DNA of 64,000 bases, from NCBI GenBank assembly GCA_963792855.1, contig CAWBXZ010000016.1:30279-94278 (forward strand). Direction: 5' to 3'. The position numbers were made by a program, and so were the translations under genes. This document shows, piece after piece, positions 57,380 through 64,000 of the stretch. The notes under the pieces were generated by a model, which was not told the origin of the DNA, did no database searches, and saw only the letters and a program-made list of their open reading frames with translations. The DNA comes from SG8-40 sp963792855 (GTDB lineage: Bacteria; Pseudomonadota; Gammaproteobacteria; Burkholderiales; Eutrophovitaceae). Position 1 is the first letter of the stretch; every line of letters starts with the position of its first letter.

Positions 57380-58620
57380 ACTTCTTTACCGACCGCGACG
57401 ACACCCTGCACGTCGAGGATGTGCCGCTCACCCGCATAGCCGAACAGTACGGCACCCCTTGCTTCGTTTACTCACGCGCCGCGCTGACGGCGGCATATCG
57501 TGCCTATGACGAAGGCTTCGGCAAACATCCGCACCTGATCTGCTATGCCGCGAAAGCCAATTCCAATATTGCCGTGCTCGACGTGCTGGCGCGCCTCGGC
57601 AGTGGCTTCGACATCGTTTCCGGCGGAGAACTCAAACGCGTGCTGGCAGCGGGCGGCAACCCGCGCAGGGTCGTTTTCTCGGGCGTCGGAAAAAGTGAAG
57701 CGGAACTGCGCCAGGCGCTCGCAGCCGGCATACTGTGCTTCAACGTCGAGTCGGAATCCGAGATGCATCGCCTGGCGCGCATCGCCGATGAGGCACACGT
57801 CGCTGCTCCGGTCAGCTTTCGTGTCAATCCGGATGTCGACGCGCGGACTCATCCTTACATTTCAACCGGCCTGCGGCAGAACAAGTTCGGTGTCCGTTTC
57901 GAAGACGCGTTGCGGCTCTACCGGCAGGCGCACGCCAGCCCCGCGCTGCGCGTGGTTGGCATCGACTGCCACATTGGCTCGCAACTGACCGATCTGGCGC
58001 CAATGGCGGATGCGGCCCGCAAGGTCGTCGGTCTGGTCGACGCGTTGGCGGCAGACGGAATCGAAATCGAGCATATCGATTTCGGCGGCGGACTCGGCAT
58101 CCGTTACACGGAGGAATCGCCACCGGCACACGAACAGCTGGTGCGCATGCTTCTCGAAACACTCGGTGAGCGACGGCATACGGTGATGATCGAACCGGGG
58201 CGCTCCCTGGTCGGAAACGCCGGGGTATTGTTGACCCGCGTCGAGTACCTCAAGCATGGCGAGGAAAAGAATTTCGCCGTGATCGATGCTGCCATGAACG
58301 ACCTGATGCGCCCCGCGCTCTACGACGCGCATCACGACATCCGCCCGGTGCGCAGAAATGGCCAGTCCGCAATGACCTATGACGTTGTCGGGCCGGTCTG
58401 CGAAACCGGTGACTTCCTCGGCAAGGAACGCAGCCTGGCGATCAATGAAGGTGACCTGCTGGCGGTAATGTCGGCCGGAGCCTACGCAATGAGCATGAGT
58501 TCGAACTACAACACGCGACCGCGCGCCGCCGAAATCATGGTCGACGGCGACGAAGTCCACCTCATCCGCGCCCGCGAACGCGTCGACGACTTGTACGCCG
58601 GAGAAACCCGCCTGCCGTGA
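57376..58620 (+). CDS. lysA: Diaminopimelate decarboxylase
   Basis: LysA makes lysine from meso-diaminopimelate, the last step of the pathway. The 414-residue PLP enzyme has the PLP lysine Lys60 in CYAAKANSN, the HIGSQL block, EPGRSLVGNAGVLLTRV, and GPVCETGDFLGKER with the active-site Cys. The start is GTG 57376 overlapping lptM. No terminator hairpin was found after the stop. Confidence 0.98.
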   Translation: MNFFTDRDDTLHVEDVPLTRIAEQYGTPCFVYSRAALTAAYRAYDEGFGKHPHLICYAAKANSNIAVLDVLARLGSGFDIVSGGELKRVLAAGGNPRRVVFSGVGKSEAELRQALAAGILCFNVESESEMHRLARIADEAHVAAPVSFRVNPDVDARTHPYISTGLRQNKFGVRFEDALRLYRQAHASPALRVVGIDCHIGSQLTDLAPMADAARKVVGLVDALAADGIEIEHIDFGGGLGIRYTEESPPAHEQLVRMLLETLGERRHTVMIEPGRSLVGNAGVLLTRVEYLKHGEEKNFAVIDAAMNDLMRPALYDAHHDIRPVRRNGQSAMTYDVVGPVCETGDFLGKERSLAINEGDLLAVMSAGAYAMSMSSNYNTRPRAAEIMVDGDEVHLIRARERVDDLYAGETRLP

Positions 58621-58752
58621 AACGGCCCGGCCGGATCTTGCATTCGCACTTTTCGAGCCCATGTAAGTGCTGCAAATCCGCTAAACTCGTGGTGTGTTGA
58701 AGCCGTTTTTCTTGGGTGACCCGCGCTCCAGCGTACAAACCGGACCAGACTG

Positions 58753-59202
58753 ATGATTGTTTTCGATCTTTCATGTGAAAAAGAACACCGTTTCGAAGGC
58801 TGGTTTGCTTCGGCGGAGGACTTTGACGCCCAGTTGGAAGACGACCAGGTTTCCTGCCCTGTCTGCGGCTCGGTGAGCATTTCACGACAGTTGTCCGCGC
58901 CTTACGTCAATACCGGCCGTGCGGAGCCGGTCGCGGCTCCGGCCAAACCATCCGGTGAAACCGCTGTGGCTGGCGTCGATATGGAGTCCCTGCACCGCAA
59001 GTTTATCGAATTCGTCCTGAAAAACAGCGAAGACGTCGGAAGAAAATTCCCCGAAGAAGCGCGCAAGATTCACTATGAGGAAGAACCGCGGCGTTCAATT
59101 CGCGGACAAGCGTCTCCGGATGACATCGAATCCTTGCGCGACGAAGGCATCGACGTATTTCAGGTGCCCGGCCTTCCCGTACCTCCCGATCAGGTTCACT
59201 GA
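58753..59202 (+). CDS. DUF1178 family protein
   Basis: A 149-residue protein of unknown function with the DUF1178 pattern: MIVFDLSCEKEHRFEGWFAS, followed by a zinc-ribbon-like CPVCGS at about 37-42 paired with the earlier Cys, and a C-terminal VGRKFPEEARKIHYEE with EEEPRRSIRGQAS. The family is widespread in alpha- and betaproteobacteria and is probably cytosolic. It follows lysA by 132 bp and precedes the EamA transporter by 30 bp. Confidence 0.9.
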   Translation: MIVFDLSCEKEHRFEGWFASAEDFDAQLEDDQVSCPVCGSVSISRQLSAPYVNTGRAEPVAAPAKPSGETAVAGVDMESLHRKFIEFVLKNSEDVGRKFPEEARKIHYEEEPRRSIRGQASPDDIESLRDEGIDVFQVPGLPVPPDQVH

Positions 59203-59232
59203 CCGGCCCGCTGGCCGTAACGCCACGCGGCC

Positions 59233-60153
59233 GTGACTCGCAGCGCACCCTTTATCGTTCTCGGGATCGGCGTTGCCATTGTTTCCACTGCATCGATTCT
59301 GATTCGTTATGCCCAGGCCGACGGGGCATCGTCGGCGCTGATCGCCGCTGGCCGCCTGAGCCTGGCCGCGCTGTTGATGGCACCGCTTGCACTCTCTCGC
59401 GCCGGACCGGAACTGCTGCGCCTGCGGCGAAATGACCTGCTCCTTTGCGCCACTTCGGGTGTGCTGCTCGGGGCGCACTTCTGGACCTGGACCGCGTCCC
59501 TCGAATATACCTCTGTCGCCAACAGCACCGTGCTGGTCACGACCAATCCCGTTTGGGTCGCATTGCTCTCGGCGTGGTTGCTGCATGAAAAGCCGCGCCG
59601 GGTACAACTCGTCGGTGTCGCCCTGACGCTGGTCGGCACGCTGCTGATATTCGTTGCAGAGAATGCCCACAGTAGCCCGGTGAGCGCGCCCTTGCTCGGC
59701 AACTCGCTGGCGTTGCTGGGCGCACTGGCTGCATCTGGCTATCTGCTGATCGGGCGCGGTTTGCGCAGCAATCTCTCGCTGCTCAGTTATGTCTGGCTGA
59801 CCTACTCGTTTGCCGCGCTCGCGCTGATTATCGCAGCGCTCGCAGGCGACGAATCCATATCCAGCGTGTCGGGCAAGGCCTGGCTGTTCATCGCGGCGCT
59901 GGCGCTGGGCCCGCAACTGCTAGGCCACACGTCGTTCAACTGGGCGCTGCGCCGCCTCTCCGCGACCTTTGTCGCCCTGTCGATTCTCGGTGAACCGATT
60001 GGTTCGGCATTGCTCGCCTGGTGGTTGCTGGACGAAGGTTTCTCTGGTCTGCAACTGGCGGGATTCGCCGCGCTGCTGATCGGAATACTGGTCGCCGCCC
60101 GGGCCGAGGGCGCTCAGACGGCGGAAGTGCATGCAAACAGGCCGATTGCGTAA
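59233..60153 (+). CDS. EamA/DMT family transporter
   Basis: A 306-residue inner-membrane protein with about ten hydrophobic helices in two EamA repeats (about 5-140 and 155-290). GAHFWTWTASLEYTSVANST in the first repeat and GPQLLGHTSFNWALRRLSAT in the second are typical of drug/metabolite transporters. The substrate is unknown. The start is GTG 59233 (MTRSAPFIVLGIGVAIVST). Element F begins 18 bp after its stop. Confidence 0.9.
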   Translation: MTRSAPFIVLGIGVAIVSTASILIRYAQADGASSALIAAGRLSLAALLMAPLALSRAGPELLRLRRNDLLLCATSGVLLGAHFWTWTASLEYTSVANSTVLVTTNPVWVALLSAWLLHEKPRRVQLVGVALTLVGTLLIFVAENAHSSPVSAPLLGNSLALLGALAASGYLLIGRGLRSNLSLLSYVWLTYSFAALALIIAALAGDESISSVSGKAWLFIAALALGPQLLGHTSFNWALRRLSATFVALSILGEPIGSALLAWWLLDEGFSGLQLAGFAALLIGILVAARAEGAQTAEVHANRPIA

Positions 60154-60170
60154 GACCAAGAACCGAAATT

Positions 60171-60305
60171 CTCACCACAAAGGCACGAAGCGCACAAAGA
60201 AAGCTGAAAAAACCCGGGCAATCAGGTCCGCTCGCGTTCGGCACGGAATGGACGCGCACGCAACGTCCAGCAGATGCGCCACCCCTTGGCGCGTTCGTGG
60301 TGAAA
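60171..60305. mobile_element. Repeat-bounded element F (EamA/ald gap), no gene inside
   Basis: The left end CTCACCACAAAGGCACGAAG (60171-60190) and the complement of the right end TTCACCACGAACGCGCCAAG (60285-60304) match at 15 of 20 positions. At about 135 bp it is the shortest of the six elements. It sits between the convergent EamA and ald genes and contains no gene. Confidence 0.6.
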
Positions 60306-60323
60306 CTTCTCAAGAGACAGCAA

Positions 60324-61431
60324 TCAGCTGCGGATTTCTCCGAAAGGCCGATACGGCTTGTTTACGTCCTCCGCCAGGCCGCGATGCGTGATCTCGCCCG
60401 CGTGAACCTGCAAGCCCTTCGCCAAACCAGTGTCGTCTTCAAGCGCATCGAGCCCTTTGTCCGCAAGGTTCAGCATGTACGGGTATGTCGCATGGGCCAG
60501 CGCCAGAGTCGCCGTGCGCGCCACTGCGGACGGCATGTTCGGCACGCAGTAATGCACCACGCCCTCCTCCACATAAACCGGATCCGAATGCGAAGTCGGG
60601 CGCGATGTTTCGGCAATACCCCCCTGGTCAATGGCCACATCGACCAGTACCGAGCCGGTACGCATGCTGGCCAGTAATTTCCGCGTAATCAGTTTCGGCG
60701 CCAGCTTCCCGGGTATCAGCACGCCGCTGACAATCACGTCGGCAGCGGCAACATGCTCTGCAATCGCCAGCGGCTCCGAGTAACAGGTTTTGATACGGCT
60801 ACCGTACACCTGATCGAGTTGCGCCAGGTGGTCCGCATCGATTCCCATCAGCATCACATCCGCGCCCATGCCTGCAGCAATCTGTGCTGCGTTGGTCCCA
60901 ACCTCTCCGGGTCCAATGACAACCACTTTTGCAGGCGGCACGCCGCCAACGCCGCCCATCAGTACGCCACTCCCGCCGTTTGCCATCTGCAATGCCCAAG
61001 CGGCGAACTGGATGGACAGCCGCCCGGCAATGCGCGACATCGGCGCCAGTAACGGCAGCTTGCCGTCGCGCTCAACGGTTTCGTAGGCAACCCCCGATAC
61101 GCCCGACTTGATCATCGCATTCGAGCAACTTCGGGTCGGGCGCCAGGTGCAGATACGCAAACAGGATCTGGCCGCGACGCACCAGCGCGTATTCGCCGGG
61201 CTGAAGTTCCTTGACCTTGACGACCATGTCGGCGTCGAACGCCTCTTCGGCACTGGCGACGATCTTCGCGCCGGCCTTCGTGTAAGCATCGTCCGCGAAA
61301 CCGGCTCTTGCACCGGCGCCTGCCTGCACCACCACTTCGTGGCCGCGCTCGACCAGCGCGTGCACCCCCGCCGGAATCACGCCGACACGATATTCGTGAT
61401 TCTTGATTTCCTTTGGTACACCGACTTTCAT
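60324..61431 (-). pseudogene. ald: Alanine dehydrogenase, disrupted by a single-base frameshift
   Basis: The two halves of an alanine dehydrogenase are in different frames. The N-terminal part, from ATG 61431 (MKVGVPKEIKNHEYRVGVIP) to FAYLHLAPDPKLLE, is followed in another frame by AMIKSGVSGVAYETVERDGK and the NAD domain (VVIGPGEVGTNAAQIAAGMG) to the end. Removing one base (A at 61119 on the plus strand) gives a continuous 368-residue protein with correct spacing between APDP and SGV. The full length and intact motifs suggest a recent mutation or a sequencing error. Ald makes pyruvate and ammonia from alanine. Confidence 0.9.
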
Positions 61432-61507
61432 GCTCTGCCTGTTCGACCGACTCGTGATACCAGACTCTATCGCCTGACCATCCCGGCAGCAAGCCGCACA
61501 ACCGGAC

Positions 61508-62152
61508 TCAGGTGTGATGCGCCCGGGCGGAAGCCGCGACAACACGCTTGCGCCAGGCAAAGACCAGGCGCGCTCCCAGCAGGACAAGCAGCACGCCAGC
61601 AAAAGCCAGTGGCTCGCGGATGTCTTTCTTGACCAGCCACCAGAAATGCACGACGCCGAGGATGGCGATCACGTACACCGCCCGATGCAATGCCTGCCAG
61701 CGCGCCGCACCAAGCCGGCGAACCATCGCGTTGGTCGATGTCGCCGCCAGCGGCAGCAACAGCACGAACGCGCTGAAGCCGACCGTGATGTAGGGGCGCT
61801 TGATGATGTCCTTGACGATGGCGTCCCAGTCGAAGAACTGGTCCACCACCAGCCACGTCAGAAAATGCAGGCATGCATAGAAGAATGCGAACAGTCCCAG
61901 CATGCGGCGCAGTCGCAACAGCCACGGCATGTCCAGCATCCGGCGCAGCGGCGTGACCGACAGTGTGATCAACAGAAACGCCAACGTCCACCAGCCGGTG
62001 GTGTGGGTGATGAATTCGATCGGATTGGCCGTGAGCCCGCCGTTGAAGCCGCGCCAGACCAGCAGCCCGAGCGGCATCAGGCAAACGACGAACAGTGCCG
62101 CCTTGACGCGCGCGACGCGCGCGGCGTCAAGCTGGCGGGGCAACATGGGCAT
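61508..62152 (-). CDS. msrQ: MsrQ heme subunit of the periplasmic methionine sulfoxide reductase
   Basis: MsrQ is the membrane cytochrome b that passes electrons from the quinone pool to MsrP. The 214-residue protein has about six helices and the family residues: FITHTTGWWTLAFLLITLSV, RMLGLFAFFYACLHFLTWLV with heme-ligand His, and RWQALHRAVYVIAILGVVHF with two more His. It lies 66 bp downstream of msrP on the same strand, forming the msrPQ operon. Confidence 0.96.
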   Translation of the reverse strand: MPMLPRQLDAARVARVKAALFVVCLMPLGLLVWRGFNGGLTANPIEFITHTTGWWTLAFLLITLSVTPLRRMLDMPWLLRLRRMLGLFAFFYACLHFLTWLVVDQFFDWDAIVKDIIKRPYITVGFSAFVLLLPLAATSTNAMVRRLGAARWQALHRAVYVIAILGVVHFWWLVKKDIREPLAFAGVLLVLLGARLVFAWRKRVVAASARAHHT

Positions 62153-62218
62153 CCACTGTGTCGGCGGGGCGCCGCGTCACGGCGATAAATTCAGCGAGCA
62201 AACCGCAACAACGAACGA

Positions 62219-63175
62219 TCAGTAAAACTTCTTCAGATCCATCCCGGCGTACAGGCCGGCAACCTGATCAGCGTAGCCATTGAACATCAATGTCTTGCGC
62301 TTGAGGAAGTCGCCGATACGGCGCTCCTTGGCCTGGCTCCAGCGCGGATGATCCACATCCGGATTGACGTTGGAGTAAAACCCGTACTCCCGGCCAATGG
62401 CCTTGTTCCACGCGGTGGCCGGTTGTTTTTCGGTGAACCGGATACGCACGATCGACTTCGCACTCTTGAAACCGTATTTCCACGGCACAACGATGCGCAC
62501 CGGCGCACCATTCTGGTTCGGCAGCACTTCTCCGTAAAGACCCAGTGTCAGCAAGGTTAACGGATTCATTGCCTCGTCCATGCGCAGCCCTTCGGTGTAG
62601 GGCCAGTCGAGTACCTGCGCCTTCTGCCCCGGCATCTGCGCCGGATCGTGCAAGGTCGTGAACTCCACGTATTTTGCATTGCCGGTCGGCTCCATCTGCT
62701 TGATCAGTGCCGACAGCGGGTAACCGACCCACGGCACGACCATCGACCACGCTTCGACGCATCGCAGACGATAAATCCGCTCTTCCAGCGGTGCCAGCTT
62801 CAGCAACTCCTCGATGTCGAAGGTCCGCGGCTTCTTGACTTCGCCATCGACCAGCACCGTCCACGGGCGCGTTTTCAGCGACCCGGCGTAGCGCGCCGGA
62901 TCGTCCTTGCCGGTACCGAATTCGTAAAAGTTGTTATACGAGGTGACGTCGTCATAAGGCGTTTGCTCTTCGTCGGTCGAGAATTCGCTTTTTCCCAACG
63001 GGCCGAGCTTGGCCGCCGCGTACGCCTCGGGCATCTCCAGCAGCAGTCGCGACGCCGGGAACGCCGCAATTGCGCCAACGCCCATGGCCGCCTTGATCAG
63101 CGTGCGGCGCTTCCTGTACACCGACTGCGGAGTAATTTCCGAAGGCGGGATGTCGGTCGGTTTACGAATCAGCAT
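62219..63175 (-). CDS. msrP: MsrP molybdopterin subunit of the periplasmic methionine sulfoxide reductase
   Basis: MsrP (YedY) repairs oxidised methionines in periplasmic proteins. The 318-residue protein has a Tat signal with twin arginines (RKRRTLIKAAMGVGA, residues 21-35), and the molybdenum-ligand Cys139 in YRLRCVEAWSMVVPW. The C-terminal sequence includes YGFKSAKSIVRIRF and NVNPDVDHPRWSQA. AAGGAG at 63183-63188 (minus strand) lies before the ATG. It is the first gene of msrPQ. Confidence 0.97.
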   Translation of the reverse strand: MLIRKPTDIPPSEITPQSVYRKRRTLIKAAMGVGAIAAFPASRLLLEMPEAYAAAKLGPLGKSEFSTDEEQTPYDDVTSYNNFYEFGTGKDDPARYAGSLKTRPWTVLVDGEVKKPRTFDIEELLKLAPLEERIYRLRCVEAWSMVVPWVGYPLSALIKQMEPTGNAKYVEFTTLHDPAQMPGQKAQVLDWPYTEGLRMDEAMNPLTLLTLGLYGEVLPNQNGAPVRIVVPWKYGFKSAKSIVRIRFTEKQPATAWNKAIGREYGFYSNVNPDVDHPRWSQAKERRIGDFLKRKTLMFNGYADQVAGLYAGMDLKKFY

Positions 63176-63793
63176 GCGACTTTCTCCTTGAATTCTGCGT
63201 TTCGGTGCTACTCTTGTTCCATGCGCTAGCGTAACGGCCGCAATTCCACTACGGAACTAGCACTGAAATGGATGTGGCGATATTGCTTTGCAGGAAACAT
63301 TTTTACAATTCCTGACGTTCTTGTGCGTCCGACATGTTTCATCTGCAAGAGTTGCAGAAAGAGCGGATCGCCCAGCGCACCGCATCACAAGCGACCCACG
63401 AAAGTTCAACGCGGCCATATCGATCGCACTCTGCCGGGCGCAGTCGATTCGGATGCCAACCAAAAAGCTTTCTGGTTCATTTATCAGACTGCGCCAATTG
63501 ATAGCGCGAATGCATAAATTCATGCGTATCAGTTACCCGGGGATGGTCATTGGCAAAATTCAAAACAGTACCCGCAGCACCGCAACGTAACCACTGGCAC
63601 TGGCACTGGCACTGGAGTAACAGGATCATTGGAGTTGCGCGGTCAGGGGCGACACTGGCATAAATACTGCCTCCGGGAAAGACCTTACAAATGCACGAAG
63701 CAGGGAATTGCTGGAAGCAAATGCAGCCAGTCTTTCGACCACAGGCCTGTTTCATGCGGAAAATAAGCACTTTCTCTTCTTGACCTTACAAAT
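63176..63793. other. Gene-free region between msrP and the last, partial gene
   Basis: No supported gene in 618 bp; short open frames on both strands lack family resemblance. It contains a CACTGG hexamer array (annotated separately), a small CTGCA/TGCAG hairpin near 63340-63355, and a 12-bp direct repeat GACCTTACAAAT at 63681-63692 and 63782-63793, the second copy abutting the start of the next gene. Confidence 0.5.
63592..63615. repeat. Four tandem CACTGG hexamers
   Basis: CACTGG is repeated four times without error at 63592-63615 in the non-coding region upstream of the last gene. Short tandem repeats of this kind are prone to copy-number change. Confidence 0.9.
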
Positions 63794-64000
63794 ATGACCG
63801 ATCAGAGCCAGAAGAATGCCGACAGCAAAGCCGTGCTAATGGCGGGGTTTGCCAGACTTGATGTCGTTGCGCTCGCTGTCGCGATGGGGACGGTTTGCGC
63901 CATCGGGCTATTTGTGCTGACCGCCATTCTGTTGATTGAGGGGGCGCCCCCGGGTAAGGACATCGGCCCTCATTTAAGCCTGTGGCAATATACCTGCCGG
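63794..64000 (+). CDS. Membrane protein of unknown function, 5' part (cut by the window edge)
   Basis: The first 69 codons of a gene starting at ATG 63794. The visible protein has a soluble 15-residue start, then one or two hydrophobic segments within LDVVALAVAMGTVCAIGLFV and LTAILLIEGAPPG, then IGPHLSLWQYTC. I recall similar GAPPG and VGPHL motifs in small membrane proteins of betaproteobacteria and relatives, but cannot name a function. A direct repeat lies immediately before the ATG, and no strong ribosome site is seen, so the start is provisional. Confidence 0.6.
   Translation, partial: MTDQSQKNADSKAVLMAGFARLDVVALAVAMGTVCAIGLFVLTAILLIEGAPPGKDIGPHLSLWQYTCR

Overview
The window is chromosomal DNA of a GC-rich Gram-negative bacterium, most likely a betaproteobacterium. 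The support is gene order rather than any single gene: ntrBC next to glnA, a small sigma factor followed by DUF3619, DUF3106 and RDD genes, trpEGDC next to gph and rpe, and miaB-phoH-ybeY-corC-lnt-glyQS-gmhB-plsC are all arranged as is usual in that class. Outer-membrane and LPS functions (TolC, a trimeric-type porin, LptF/LptG, LptM, GmhB, Lnt) confirm a diderm envelope. The genus cannot be told from the sequence alone. There are no rRNA genes, no CRISPR array, no prophage and no recognisable transposase.

Layout. 1-4.9 kb: 5' part of tolC, a Pcm-type methyltransferase, thiC behind a TPP riboswitch, uppP and a rhodanese. 5-10 kb: a nitrogen-control block, with glnA behind two NtrC boxes and a sigma-54 promoter, then ntrB and ntrC. 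10-15.5 kb: xthA, Sel1, PilZ and glutaredoxin-like proteins, and prlC. 15.6-19.4 kb: yqgE-ruvX-pyrR-pyrB-pyrC' on the minus strand, with PyrC' lacking its metal-binding histidines. 19.6-21.5 kb: sigma factor operon. 21.6-29.4 kb: lptFG divergent from pepA-holC-valS. 30-40 kb: an MFS exporter, a porin, and rpe-gph-trpE-trpG-trpD-trpC on the minus strand. 40-44.5 kb: mltA, a TonB-like protein, dsbC, a UbiH-family hydroxylase and tRNA-Ile2(CAU). 44.6-57 kb: miaB to plsC and a YgjP-like metalloprotease. 57-64 kb: lptM-lysA, DUF1178, an EamA transporter, a frameshifted ald, msrPQ and the start of a membrane protein.

The most unusual feature is a family of intergenic elements. Six gaps between otherwise tightly packed housekeeping genes (pepA/holC, valS/MFS, trpC/trpD, trpE/trpG, glyS/gmhB, EamA/ald) hold segments of about 135-660 bp bounded by imperfect inverted repeats of the form CACCRCRRAGG. 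The ends are themselves built from roughly 8-bp CACRAAGR units. Two of the six carry an intact GxxExxY (PD-(D/E)XK nuclease-like) gene; the other four look like empty, MITE-like copies. One nuclease copy sits inside the trp operon, supplies the last 13 residues and stop codon of TrpD, and overlaps it as ATGA. A second signal is a set of 15-bp tandem arrays at pcm, at ybeY and inside the trpE/trpG element; the pcm and ybeY arrays share the core GTCAATCGAAC.

Functionally the window is mostly core metabolism and envelope biogenesis: thiamine, glutamine, pyrimidine, tryptophan and lysine synthesis, aminoacyl-tRNA charging, LPS and lipoprotein transport, and periplasmic protein repair. The mobile-looking elements are threaded between these genes and mostly do not interrupt them.
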